Assembly (NCBI GenBank): GCA_002415465.1
Contig: DHYT01000190.1
Coordinates: 1 to 9,651, forward strand
Source: Desulfobulbaceae bacterium UBA5123
GTDB lineage: Bacteria > Desulfobacterota > Desulfobulbia > Desulfobulbales > UBA5123
Length of the DNA stretch: 9,651 nt
Direction: 5' to 3'
The number at the start of each line of letters is the position of its first letter. Position 1 is the stretch's first letter. A program made the translations under genes and the position numbers. The notes under the pieces were generated by a model, which made no database searches, was not told the origin of the DNA, and saw only the letters and a list, made by a program, of their open reading frames with translations. Positions 1-7,217 of this stretch are shown here, piece by piece.

Positions 1-1401
1 GATCAGGCCCATGGCGATGCCGGAAACCGGCTTGCGCAGGGGCACGCCTGCATCCATCAGCGCCAACGAGCCGCCGCAGACGGTGGCCATGGAGGAGGAC
101 CCGTTGGACTCCATAACCTCGGAAACCACCCGAATGGTATAGGGGAAGCTGCCGTCCTTGGGCAGCATGGCGCGTAAAGACCGCTCGGCCAGGGCGCCGT
201 GACCGATGTCGCGACGGCTGGGGCCGCGCATGAAACGACACTCGCCCACGCAGTAGGGCGGAAAGTTGTAATGGAGCATGAACGACTTGAAGGAGTCGCC
301 GTACAGGGAGTCGACCCGCTGCTCATCCTGGGTGGAGCCAAGGGTGGCGGTGACCATCGCCTGGGTCTCGCCACGGGTGAAGAGCGCCGAACCGTGGGTC
401 CGGGGCAACGCCTTGACTTCACTGGCAATGGGCCGGATCTCATCGAAGCGGCGGCCGTCGATGCGCGCCTTCTCCTTGACGATGCGGTCGCGCATCATGG
501 TTTTCTTGAGATTACTCAGATAGCCCTTGGCCTCGCCCGCCTTGTCGGCATACTCCTCGCCGAGCTGGGCGACGACCTGCTTCGCCAGCTGATCATAAGC
601 GCCGTAGCGCTCCATCTTGTCGACGGTGGTGATCACCTTCTGCATGCCCTCGGTGGCGATCTCGGCAACCTTGGCCTTCAACGCCTCGTTCACAACGGGC
701 GGCGTCACCTCAAGCTTGGCCTTGCCGGCGGCAGACCGCAGTTCATCCTGCATGGCAAGGATCGGCTGCAGGCCGGCATGACCGAAGTAGATGCCCTCAA
801 GGATCTCCTGCTCGGAGAGCGAATCACTGCCGCCCTCGACCATCACCACGGCGGTGCGGGAACCGGCGACCACCAGGTCGAGACGGGATTCCTCCATCTG
901 GTCCTTGGTGGGATTCAAGACATAGGCGCCGTTGACGTAACCGACCCGGATCCCGGCGATGGGGCCGTGGAAGGGGATGTCGGAAACCGACAGGGCGCAG
1001 GAGGCGCCGATCAAGGCCAGCATGTCCGGCTCATTCTGCTGGTCGGCTGAAAAAACGGTGGCGATGATCTGCGTCTCGTACTGGTACCCTTTAGCAAACA
1101 GCGGCCGCAGGGGCCGATCGATGAAGCGGCAGGTAAGGGTTTCCTTCTCGCTGGGGCGACCGATCTCGCGGCGGAAGAAACTGCCCGGAATCCGACCGGA
1201 AGCATACATCCGTTCCTGATACTCGACGGTAAGCGGCAGGAAATCGACATCCGCCTTGGGCTCCGGCGCCCTGGTCGCGGTGACCAAAACCACGGTTTCG
1301 CCATAGGTAACCAACACCGAACCACCCGCCTGCTTGGCGAGACGGCCGGTTTCAACGGTCAGGGTCCGCCCGCCAACTTCAACTTCTACTTGCTTAAACA
1401 T
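1..1401 (-). CDS. pnp: Polyribonucleotide nucleotidyltransferase (PNPase), N-terminal two thirds; 3' end beyond window
   Basis: PNPase degrades RNA from the 3' end using phosphate and releases nucleoside diphosphates; it is a trimeric core exonuclease of the degradosome. The window holds 467 codons from an ATG and then runs off the left edge with no stop; the family is usually about 700 residues. The first RNase PH-like domain covers roughly residues 1-145 and contains the FFRRE motif (75-79) followed by GRPSEKETLT and the IDRPLRPLF block. A helical linker follows, then the start of the second RNase PH domain with GRRFDEIRP, LPRTHGSALFTRGETQ and ESNGSSSMA (about 431-439). The catalytic Asp-containing segment after GIAMGL, and the KH and S1 RNA-binding domains, would lie outside the window, so their presence cannot be judged. 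The start is supported by an AAGGAG site 5 nt upstream. It lies downstream of rpsO, as in many bacteria. Confidence 0.97.
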   Translation of the reverse strand, partial: MFKQVEVEVGGRTLTVETGRLAKQAGGSVLVTYGETVVLVTATRAPEPKADVDFLPLTVEYQERMYASGRIPGSFFRREIGRPSEKETLTCRFIDRPLRPLFAKGYQYETQIIATVFSADQQNEPDMLALIGASCALSVSDIPFHGPIAGIRVGYVNGAYVLNPTKDQMEESRLDLVVAGSRTAVVMVEGGSDSLSEQEILEGIYFGHAGLQPILAMQDELRSAAGKAKLEVTPPVVNEALKAKVAEIATEGMQKVITTVDKMERYGAYDQLAKQVVAQLGEEYADKAGEAKGYLSNLKKTMMRDRIVKEKARIDGRRFDEIRPIASEVKALPRTHGSALFTRGETQAMVTATLGSTQDEQRVDSLYGDSFKSFMLHYNFPPYCVGECRFMRGPSRRDIGHGALAERSLRAMLPKDGSFPYTIRVVSEVMESNGSSSMATVCGGSLALMDAGVPLRKPVSGIAMGLI

Positions 1402-1406
1402 TCAAT

Positions 1407-1412
1407 CTCCTT
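1407..1412 (-). promoter_or_regulatory. Shine-Dalgarno of pnp
   Basis: AAGGAG lies 5 nt before the pnp ATG and fixes that start. A 5-bp hairpin (arms 1414-1418 and 1425-1429, GGCTG/CAGCC on the transcript) sits just 5' of it and could affect access to the site. Confidence 0.85.
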
Positions 1413-1606
1413 CGGCTGCATGAACAGCCGGCGTCCGGCGGCGCGTAATCGCGACTGCGCCGGTGTTGGCCGGAAACACAACAAACGACCCATGCCGTTT
1501 GACTTTCCAAGCCTCTCCTTGCGACGGCGGCAGCCGTCAACAACAAATATCCCGGTCGCAAATCGGAACCCCGCAGTGGGGGCCCGGAACTTGGCCGGGA
1601 AACGAC

Positions 1607-1660
1607 AAAACCCCCGACCCATCCCGCCCGTGGTCAGGCGTGGATGGGAAGCGGGGTTTT
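1607..1660 (-). terminator. Long stem-loop after rpsO: partial terminator or processing hairpin
   Basis: The arms read AAAACCCC / GGGGTTTT (1607-1614 with 1653-1660), then CCCATCC / GGATGGG (1618-1624 with 1642-1648), then CGCC / GGCG (1625-1628 with 1637-1640), around an 8-nt loop. That gives about 19 base pairs broken by one small internal loop and one bulge. On the minus-strand transcript it starts about 30 nt after the rpsO stop and is followed by only a short U tract (the U run belongs to the stem, then GUCGUUUCCC). The outer A/T arms give it a similar look on both strands. It could stop part of the rpsO transcripts, protect the rpsO 3' end, or serve as an RNase III substrate. Confidence 0.7.
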
Positions 1661-1691
1661 ACGACGGGGCGAAAGACAAGCTCTCGCGCCG

Positions 1692-1961
1692 TTATTTTCT
1701 GATGCCGAGTTCCTTGATCAGCTCCAGGTATTTATCGGCGTCTTTGCGCTTCAGATACTTGAGCAGTGAACGACGCTGACCAACGAGCTTCAACAGGCCA
1801 CGCCGGGAATGGTGGTCTTTCTTGTGGAACTTGAAGTGCTCGGTCAGGTAGGTGATCCGCTCGCTCAGCAATGCAACCTGCACCGCCGGGGAGCCGGTGT
1901 CGGTTTCATGGGTGGCGAACTTGTTGATGATTTCTTGTTTCTGTCCAGCGTGAAGTGTCAC
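1692..1961 (-). CDS. rpsO: 30S ribosomal protein S15
   Basis: S15 is a primary binding protein of 16S rRNA that organises the central domain and contacts the 23S rRNA bridge. The 89-residue product has the usual family length and hallmarks: [39 protein letters not shown], then [13 protein letters not shown] and a C-terminal ELGIRK. The start codon is GTG, chosen because AGGAGG lies 6 nt upstream and translation from it gives the expected N-terminus (VTLHAGQK, with Met at position 1). The gene stands apart from truB (180-bp gap) and from pnp (290-bp gap), unlike the overlapping genes upstream, so it may have its own promoter. S15 of many bacteria represses its own mRNA through 5' leader structure; whether this leader does so cannot be seen directly. 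Confidence 0.98.
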   Translation of the reverse strand: MTLHAGQKQEIINKFATHETDTGSPAVQVALLSERITYLTEHFKFHKKDHHSRRGLLKLVGQRRSLLKYLKRKDADKYLELIKELGIRK

Positions 1962-1967
1962 AGTTTT

Positions 1968-1973
1968 CCTCCT
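1968..1973 (-). promoter_or_regulatory. Shine-Dalgarno of rpsO
   Basis: AGGAGG, a perfect match to the anti-SD core, sits 6 nt before the GTG and decides this non-ATG start. Confidence 0.9.
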
Positions 1974-2008
1974 ACAGATTTTTCCGTATCCAAGTCAATA
2001 GCGACCTG

Positions 2009-2037
2009 ATTATACCTATTTCTTTAAAATACTCACT
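2009..2037 (-). promoter_or_regulatory. Candidate sigma-70 promoter of rpsO
   Basis: A perfect TATAAT -10 box (2009-2014 on the complementary strand) lies about 48 nt upstream of the rpsO GTG in the most AT-rich stretch of an otherwise GC-rich window. The -35 region, 17-18 nt further up, is poor (near TAGTGA), and no extended -10 TG is present. It would give a leader of about 40 nt. The call rests on the -10 box, the base composition and the known separate rpsO promoter in other bacteria. Confidence 0.5.
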
Positions 2038-2121
2038 AAATTTTTAGGCCACCTATAATTTTGCCCTTCCGCCGAACCACGACGGAGTGACAATATAATC
2101 CCTATTTACGCATGCTACCCT

Positions 2122-2137
2122 GGGGCGATGCCGCCCC
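2122..2137 (-). other. Hairpin directly after truB
   Basis: Perfect 6-bp GC-only stem (GGGGCG / CGCCCC) with a 4-nt loop, beginning about 5 nt after the truB stop. No U run follows on the transcript, so it is not a standard intrinsic terminator. It may protect the 3' end of the upstream mRNA or pause polymerase. Confidence 0.45.
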
Positions 2138-2141
2138 TCTT

Positions 2142-2951
2142 TCAGACCGCCTCGGCGTCCCGCAGCGCGGCAAGCGCCTCGTCAACCGTCAACCGGTGCC
2201 GCGCGAGCATGGTCCGCGCCTGTTCGCGATCCTCCAGGCGGTCGCCCGGCAGCGCCTTTGTAACGGAAAACGTCCCGCTTTGCAAGCGTCTCAATGCAAT
2301 TAAATGCGCACCGCAGCCAAGCGCATTGCCGATATCGGCGGCCAGGGTCCGCACATAGGTGCCCTTGCCGCAATGGACGCGAATCGTCAGCCAATCCGCG
2401 CCGAGGTCGAGCAGGCGCAGCTCCCTGATGATGATCGGACGCGGCGGCTTGACCACCTCGATGCCCTTGCGGGCATAGTAATAGAGGGGCTTCCCCTGAT
2501 GCTTCAAGGCGGAATAGCGGGGAGGGGTCTGCATCCCCGCACCGACAAAACCCGCCAGGCAGGCCTCCACCTCGGCGCGGGACAGTTCGCCCACCGGCCG
2601 TTCGGCCACCACCTCGCCCTCGAGGTCCTGGGTGTCGGTCTCGACGCCCAGTCGCAGGGTGGCCTCGTAGGTCTTGTCGCCGCCCATCAACTGATCGATG
2701 ATCCGGGTGGCCGGCCGCCCGGCGCAGAGGATCAACAATCCCGAGGCGAAGGGATCAAGGGTGCCGGCATGTCCAACCTTCTTGATCCCCAGTGCCTTCC
2801 GCACCTGCCGCACCACCTGAAACGAGGTCGGCCCCGCCGGCTTGTCGATCAAAAAAACCCCGGCCTCCACGTCTTGACCGGAATCCTTCCCGGTCGGCAC
2901 GACAGCAGGCGGAGCAATGGGCACGGGGGCCTGATACTGCACGTCTTTCAT
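2142..2951 (-). CDS. truB: tRNA pseudouridine(55) synthase TruB, short form
   Basis: TruB isomerises U55 in the T-loop of tRNAs to pseudouridine. The start I chose is the ATG overlapping the nrnA stop (ATGA), giving 269 residues. An open N-terminal tail rich in Pro and Val (about 1-30) precedes the catalytic domain: GVFLIDKPAGPTS (31-43), then KVGHAGTLDPFASG with the catalytic Asp at 66, YEATLRLGVETDTQD, PPRYSALKHQGKPLYYYARKG, and the RVHCGKGTYVRTLAADIG segment. The protein ends at HRLTVDEALAAL plus a few residues, where family members such as those of B. subtilis or E. coli (about 300-315 residues) continue into the C-terminal PUA-type domain; that domain seems absent. No strong Shine-Dalgarno is visible, so translation is probably coupled to nrnA. 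The reading frame could extend upstream to 3035, but that part lies wholly inside nrnA and is not conserved in type. Confidence 0.95.
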   Translation of the reverse strand: MKDVQYQAPVPIAPPAVVPTGKDSGQDVEAGVFLIDKPAGPTSFQVVRQVRKALGIKKVGHAGTLDPFASGLLILCAGRPATRIIDQLMGGDKTYEATLRLGVETDTQDLEGEVVAERPVGELSRAEVEACLAGFVGAGMQTPPRYSALKHQGKPLYYYARKGIEVVKPPRPIIIRELRLLDLGADWLTIRVHCGKGTYVRTLAADIGNALGCGAHLIALRRLQSGTFSVTKALPGDRLEDREQARTMLARHRLTVDEALAALRDAEAV

Positions 2952-3928
2952 TTTAGGCCGGCTTCCACCACCGCCTTGAGTTCCGGCAACAACAAGTCCC
3001 GGACCGCCGCGATGGTGGAATCTCGCCATTTGCAACCGGCGGCGTTACGATGCCCGCCGCCGCCGAACTTGGCCGCCACCTGCGCCACATCATAACGGGA
3101 CTTGGAGCGCAAGCTCACCGAGATCATCCCGGCCGGCGCCTCCTTGATAAAGGCGGCCACCTTCACCGTCTGCAGGGAGCGGGGGTAGTTGATGAAGGTT
3201 TCCGTGTCCGCCGATTCGGTGCCGGTTTCATCAAACATCGACTGGGAGACCGAGATCATCGCGATCCGATCGTTGTCGTACAAGACCAGGGTTTCCAGCA
3301 CGTCCGTCATCAACCGCAGCCGGTTGACCGAGAAATTATCAAAGAGCTTGCCGGACACCTCCGCCGGCTTGACGCCCTTGCCGATCAGCGCCGCCGCCAC
3401 CCGAAAGGTTTCGGCGGTGGTGGAGGAATACTTGAACGAGCCGGTGTCGGAAACGATGGCCGCATAGAGGCAATAGGCCGCCTCGTAGGAAAGGTCAACG
3501 CCCAGAGCGCCGGCCAGTTCGTAGACCATCTCGCCGGTGGAGGCGCGGTGCGAATCGACCCAGCGCAGGGTGCCGAAATCCTTGTGGCCGGCATGATGAT
3601 CGATCACCACCACCGAGCCTGCGGCCAGAAACTCCTCCTGCCGCAGACCAAGGCGGAAACAGTCGCCGCAGTCCAGGGCCAAGATGCAATCAAACTGCCC
3701 GAGATCAGGCAGCCGGGTCTGTAATTTTTCACTACCGGGCAGGAACGCATAGAGATGCGATATCTCGCTCTCGCTGTACAAAAACACCTGCTTGCCCATG
3801 GCCGCGAGGATCTCTCCCATGGCCAACTGCGAACCCAGCGCATCCCCGTCGGGATGGATATGGGTCGCCACCAGAATCCGCTCGGCGGCATGGATTACGG
3901 CAACAATCTGGTCAAGGGGCCGGCTCAT
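2948..3928 (-). CDS. nrnA: DHH/DHHA1 phosphoesterase, NrnA-type oligoribonuclease / pAp phosphatase
   Basis: NrnA-type enzymes cut very short RNA oligomers (nanoRNA) to mononucleotides and can dephosphorylate 3'-phosphoadenosine 5'-phosphate. The 326-residue protein shows the DHH domain metal motifs in order: THIHPDGDALGS (His25, Asp27, Asp29), ALDCGD (Asp86), the name-giving DHH at 110-112, and DTGSFKYSS (Asp161). The C-terminal DHHA1 substrate-binding domain carries KFGGGGHRNAAG (288-298). It overlaps the end of rbfA by 17 nt, has an AAGGA site 5 nt before its ATG, and overlaps truB by ATGA, so all three are likely co-translated. Placement between rbfA and truB is common in Desulfobacterota and some Gram-positive lineages. 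It would finish the degradation begun by PNPase downstream. Substrate choice between nanoRNA, pAp and cyclic dinucleotide products (pGpG-like) cannot be settled from sequence alone. Confidence 0.93.
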   Translation of the reverse strand: MSRPLDQIVAVIHAAERILVATHIHPDGDALGSQLAMGEILAAMGKQVFLYSESEISHLYAFLPGSEKLQTRLPDLGQFDCILALDCGDCFRLGLRQEEFLAAGSVVVIDHHAGHKDFGTLRWVDSHRASTGEMVYELAGALGVDLSYEAAYCLYAAIVSDTGSFKYSSTTAETFRVAAALIGKGVKPAEVSGKLFDNFSVNRLRLMTDVLETLVLYDNDRIAMISVSQSMFDETGTESADTETFINYPRSLQTVKVAAFIKEAPAGMISVSLRSKSRYDVAQVAAKFGGGGHRNAAGCKWRDSTIAAVRDLLLPELKAVVEAGLK

Positions 3929-4319
3929 TCTCTTCCTTCTTGATTTCCGTCAGCAGATCTTCAATGCGTCGTTGCTGCGCCTCGATGCGATCAACCTTGA
4001 AAACAGGTTCCGGGGCGTAACGGAGTTGCAGCTGCTTGGCGAGATGGCTGCGGATAAACCCCTTGGCCCGCTCCCAGCCCTGGGCCGCCTCTTTCTCCTG
4101 GCGGGGCGAACCCATCACCGTGTAATAGATAATCGCCTGTTTCAGATCATCGGTCATCGACACCCTGGTAACGGTGACGTTGAGCAACCGGGGCTCCTTG
4201 AGCCCGTGCAGCAGCAGCAGGGACAACTCCTCCATGACCAGATCGCCCACCCGCTGCGGGCGCCGCTTGGGGCGACGACCAAGCCCCAGCGGCAGAGCTA
4301 TTTCTTTTGTTTTCTTCAC
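3912..4319 (-). CDS. rbfA: 30S ribosome-binding factor A
   Basis: RbfA binds immature 30S subunits and helps the 5' end of 16S rRNA mature. The 135-residue product has the KH-like RbfA fold signature: RPQRVGDLVMEELSLLL (20-36), LKEPRLLNVTVTRVSMTDDL, IIYYTV, then the AKGFIRSHLAKQLQLRYAPEPVFKVD segment seen in the family. It carries about 13 extra N-terminal residues relative to E. coli RbfA, with a basic GRRPKRRPQR run. The start is GTG; an in-frame TAG lies just upstream and no ATG or TTG is available before the conserved RPQRV, so GTG is nearly forced. The Shine-Dalgarno is weak (GGA about 10 nt upstream). The acidic C-terminal tail (KKEENEPAP) overlaps the nrnA start by 17 nt. Confidence 0.95.
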   Translation of the reverse strand: MKKTKEIALPLGLGRRPKRRPQRVGDLVMEELSLLLLHGLKEPRLLNVTVTRVSMTDDLKQAIIYYTVMGSPRQEKEAAQGWERAKGFIRSHLAKQLQLRYAPEPVFKVDRIEAQQRRIEDLLTEIKKEENEPAP

Positions 4320-4339
4320 TACGGGTTCCGATGGTAACT

Positions 4340-4369
4340 ATTATGCGCCCAGGCAAACCCTGGAAGCAA
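4340..4369 (-). promoter_or_regulatory. Weak candidate promoter before rbfA
   Basis: TTGCTT (4364-4369) and CATAAT (4340-4345) are spaced by 18 nt on the minus strand, a passable sigma-70 pattern a short distance upstream of the rbfA GTG. It sits immediately after the long palindrome in the infB-rbfA gap. The spacer itself contains a small CCAGG/CCTGG inverted repeat. A chance match is quite possible. Confidence 0.25.
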
Positions 4370-4397
4370 GTCGCCGGCTGAATAATTCGCCGGCGAC
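4370..4397 (-). repeat. 28-nt near-perfect palindrome in the infB-rbfA gap
   Basis: Nine-base arms GTCGCCGGC and GCCGGCGAC surround a 10-nt AT-rich centre that is itself nearly symmetrical (GAAT-A-ATTC). The stem is fully paired and GC-rich. No U run follows on the transcript, so it is not a textbook terminator. It lies about 40 nt after the infB stop. It could be an mRNA-stabilising or processing hairpin, a pause site, or a binding site for a dimeric protein. Confidence 0.6.
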
Positions 4398-4436
4398 AGC
4401 AATGAAACGGATGTATGACCCACCTGCAAGGGTTGC

Positions 4437-7217
4437 CTACAGAATGCCGGCGACCTCTTTCATGTGGAAAATCTCGAGAATGTCGCCAACCTTGAGGTCA
4501 TTAAAGTTTTCAACGCCCATACCGCATTCGTAGCCGGTCTGCACCTCCTTGACGTCATCCTTGAACCGGCGGAGGGATGAAAGCTTGCCGGTATAGACGA
4601 CCACGCCTTCCCGTACCACCCGCACCTGGGCGTTACGCTCCACCTTGCCGTCGGTGACATAACAGCCGCCAATGGTGCCGATCTTGGGCACGTTGAAGGT
4701 TTCGCGCACCTCGGCGGTCGCGATGACCTGTTCCTCGAAGGTGGGATCGAGCATGCCGACCATGGCCTGCTCGACATCCTCGAGGGCATGATAGATGACG
4801 TCGTAGGTGCGGATATCGACCTTCTCGTTCTTGGCCAGTTCCTGCACCTTGGTGCTGGGCCGGACATTGAAGCCGATCACCAATGCATCGGAGGCGGCGG
4901 CCAGAAGCACATCGGACTCGATGATGGTGCCGGTCCCCTGATGGAGGATCTTGACCTTGATCTCGTCGGTGCTGAGCTTTTTCAGCGATTCACCGAAGGC
5001 CTCCAGGGTACCCTGCACGTCGGCGCGCAACAGCACGCGCAACTCCTTGACCTCCGCCTCCTGCATCCGCTCGAAGAGGTTGTCGAGGGAGATCTTGGAG
5101 CCGCTGGCCAGTTCGCTTTCCCGGCTCTTCATCTGCCGTTCGGCGCTGATGGTCTTGGCCATCTTCTCATCGGCGACAACGATAAACTCGTCACCGGCCC
5201 GCGGCACCCCGCTCAACCCCTGCACCTCGACCGGCGTCGACGGTCCGGCCTCATCGACATTTTCACCCTTGTCGTTCCGCAGGGAGCGGACCCGACCATG
5301 GTGCAAGCCGGCGACAAAGGAATCACCGGCCCGCAAGGTGCCATGCTGCACCAGCACCGTGGCCACCGGGCCGCGGCCCTTATGCAACTGCGCCTCGATA
5401 ACCCAGCCGCGCGCCTTCCGGTCGGCGTCCGCCTTCAGTTCGAGCACCTCGGCCTGCAGCAGGATCTGCTCCAGCAGCTCCTCGATGCCGATATTCTGCT
5501 TGGCCGACGTCTCACAGAAGATGGTGTCGCCACCCCATTTCTCCGGCACCAGATTGAACTCGGCGAGCTCACGGAGCACCCGGTCCGGGTTGGCGTTTTC
5601 CTTGTCGATCTTGTTCACCGCGACCACGATGGGAACCTCGGCGGCGCGGGCATGGTTGATCGCCTCACGGGTCTGATCCATAACCCCGTCGTCGGCGGCA
5701 ACCACCAGCACCACCACGTCGGTAACCTTGGCGCCGCGGGAGCGCATCTCGGTAAAGGCCGCATGGCCCGGGGTATCGAGGAATACCACATCCCCCTTGG
5801 CCGAACGGACATAATGCGCGCCGATATGCTGGGTGATACCGCCGGCCTCGCCCGCCGCCACGTCTGTTTTACGAATGGCGTCGAGGATCGAGGTCTTGCC
5901 GTGGTCGACATGACCCATGACGGTGACCACCGGCGGCCGCGGCTTCTCTTCGCCGCCGCTCTCCTTATCCTCGATGCCGAGAACGATCTGCTCTTCGGTG
6001 ACCCCCTGCTCGACCTCGTAGCCGAAATCGCTGGCCACCAGGGTCGCGGTGTCAACGTCCAGCGACTGGTTCAGGGTCGCCATCACGCCAAGACCCATCA
6101 GCTTGGCGATCACCTCGCTGGCCTTGACCCCCATCCGATGCGCGAAATCGCCCACCGAGATTGTCTCGAAAACCTTGATCCGCTTCTTGATCGCCTTGGT
6201 TTCGGCGATATCCATCTGGCCGTGCGCGGACATCTTCTTTTTCTTGGGTCCACCGCCACGGCGGCCACGGCCGAGACGCAAGCCGGCGGCCGGCAACCGC
6301 CCGCCCAGTTCCTGCACCTCGTCGGCGTCGATAATCAAACCGCTGTTGCGCTTGGCCGCGCCTTTCTTGCCACGTTCACGATCCTCGGTTTCCCGAAATT
6401 CGACAAACCGCTTGCCCTTCTTGGCCTTCTTGTTGATGTCCTCCGCGGCATCGGGAACCGCCTCCGCCACGCCGTCCACCGGCTTCCGCTTAGGACGTTC
6501 CGGACGCGCAACCTTCGGCCGTGGGGCAGGGCTCGGGGTTTCGGGGATAACCACCGCCCCCCTCTTGATCACCCGCGCCAAACCCTTGCGAGAGGGCTCG
6601 GGGGCCGGTTTTTCCTCGGGCTCCGCAGCCGCAGCCGTCGCCTCTTCCTCAGCCGCCGGCGGGGCGGCCTCGGCAACCGCCGGCGCGGGCTCGCCGGCCG
6701 CAACCGGCGCTTCCTCGGCAGCCGACACGGCTTCCTCGACAACCTTATCGGCGGCGGCCTCCGGGGCCGGCGCGGCTTCGACAACCGGCGGGACGGCTTC
6801 CGCCTCCGGCGCGGCCGGCGATTCGGCGACCTCGGCTACCGCCTCGGACGCGGGCGGCGCAGGCGCAACCGGCTCGGCCGCCTCGACGGCCACGGGTTCC
6901 GGCTCGGCCACCACCTTTGCCCGGCGGCGGATGATGGTCGTCTGCCCCTTGCGCTGAATCCGCTTCTCCTCGGTGGTCGAGGTCGCGTCACTCTCGAACT
7001 CCCCGCTCAACGCCTTGGCTTCATCAGATGATGCGGGAACCGGATCGGCTGGCTCCGACTTGCCAAATATCTTCGCCCGAATCATCTCCACCTCATCCGG
7101 TTCCAGAGTAGAATTGTAAGCCTTTACGTCAAAGCCCAGTTCTATGAGTTTGGCCGTCAAGACCTTACTTTCCATTCCTGCTTCTTTGGCCAACTCGTAA
7201 ACCCTGATCTTACTCAT
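4437..7217 (-). CDS. infB: Translation initiation factor IF-2
   Basis: IF-2 is the GTPase that brings initiator fMet-tRNA to the 30S subunit and promotes 50S joining. Numbering is from the ATG at 7217 (926 residues). Residues 1-51 form the first IF2_N domain ([19 protein letters not shown]). Residues about 58-250 are a disordered Ala/Glu/Pro/Val-rich linker. A basic Gly/Lys stretch (about 311-329, ending PKKKKM) leads to a second IF2_N-like domain (about 340-404). The G domain has all motifs: GHVDHGKT (435-442), GGITQHIG (459-466), DTPGH (481-485), NKID (535-538) and TSAK (570-573). Domains II, III and C2 follow, ending [18 protein letters not shown]. The start overlaps the ylxR stop region by 8 nt; a GTG immediately before the ATG is an alternative. 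An AGGGGTG run upstream could serve as ribosome-binding site. Length is close to the 890 residues of E. coli IF2. Confidence 0.98.
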   Translation of the reverse strand: MSKIRVYELAKEAGMESKVLTAKLIELGFDVKAYNSTLEPDEVEMIRAKIFGKSEPADPVPASSDEAKALSGEFESDATSTTEEKRIQRKGQTTIIRRRAKVVAEPEPVAVEAAEPVAPAPPASEAVAEVAESPAAPEAEAVPPVVEAAPAPEAAADKVVEEAVSAAEEAPVAAGEPAPAVAEAAPPAAEEEATAAAAEPEEKPAPEPSRKGLARVIKRGAVVIPETPSPAPRPKVARPERPKRKPVDGVAEAVPDAAEDINKKAKKGKRFVEFRETEDRERGKKGAAKRNSGLIIDADEVQELGGRLPAAGLRLGRGRRGGGPKKKKMSAHGQMDIAETKAIKKRIKVFETISVGDFAHRMGVKASEVIAKLMGLGVMATLNQSLDVDTATLVASDFGYEVEQGVTEEQIVLGIEDKESGGEEKPRPPVVTVMGHVDHGKTSILDAIRKTDVAAGEAGGITQHIGAHYVRSAKGDVVFLDTPGHAAFTEMRSRGAKVTDVVVLVVAADDGVMDQTREAINHARAAEVPIVVAVNKIDKENANPDRVLRELAEFNLVPEKWGGDTIFCETSAKQNIGIEELLEQILLQAEVLELKADADRKARGWVIEAQLHKGRGPVATVLVQHGTLRAGDSFVAGLHHGRVRSLRNDKGENVDEAGPSTPVEVQGLSGVPRAGDEFIVVADEKMAKTISAERQMKSRESELASGSKISLDNLFERMQEAEVKELRVLLRADVQGTLEAFGESLKKLSTDEIKVKILHQGTGTIIESDVLLAAASDALVIGFNVRPSTKVQELAKNEKVDIRTYDVIYHALEDVEQAMVGMLDPTFEEQVIATAEVRETFNVPKIGTIGGCYVTDGKVERNAQVRVVREGVVVYTGKLSSLRRFKDDVKEVQTGYECGMGVENFNDLKVGDILEIFHMKEVAGIL

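Larger units (their letters stand above)
1402..1691 (-). other. Structured rpsO-pnp spacer (pnp leader)
   Basis: This 290-bp stretch has no credible gene. On the transcript it begins with a very strong stem-loop (1607-1660, listed separately). Several smaller hairpins follow: a CCCGG/CCGGG pair near 1585-1601, a CCCC/GGGG pair near 1568-1581, a GACGGC-TGCC-GCCGTC hairpin around 1522-1537, a GCCGG/CCGGC pair near 1428-1440, and a 5-bp hairpin next to the pnp Shine-Dalgarno. I see no convincing sigma-70 promoter in it. In E. coli the same spacer holds the rpsO terminator, the pnp promoter and an RNase III-cut hairpin that PNPase uses for autoregulation. A similar role here is inferred from position and structure. 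Confidence 0.5.

Noticed and set aside
199..1050. A 283-codon plus-strand frame opposite pnp, and similar frames opposite nusA (7566-8459), nrnA (3050-3724) and truB (2304-3095)
   Set aside because: All are shadows of well-identified minus-strand genes, with no family features of their own.
1390..1779. A 129-codon plus-strand frame across the rpsO-pnp spacer
   Set aside because: It overlaps the starts or ends of both genes and the strong stem-loop, and the product has no recognisable features.
2952..3035. Upstream extension of TruB
   Set aside because: It lies entirely within nrnA in another frame. The ATGA overlap start gives the expected coupled arrangement.
6232..6234. Internal ATG of infB after the PKKKK stretch as a start for a shorter IF-2 isoform, as known in E. 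coli
   Set aside because: The preceding bases are A/G-rich, but no clear Shine-Dalgarno stands at the right distance, so the sequence alone does not support it.
4788..7031. A 747-codon open frame on the plus strand, opposite infB
   Set aside because: It lies wholly inside infB, and its product is a His/Gly/Arg/Leu-rich string with no recognisable domain. Long antisense frames are expected opposite GC-rich genes, above all across the Ala/Glu/Pro linker.
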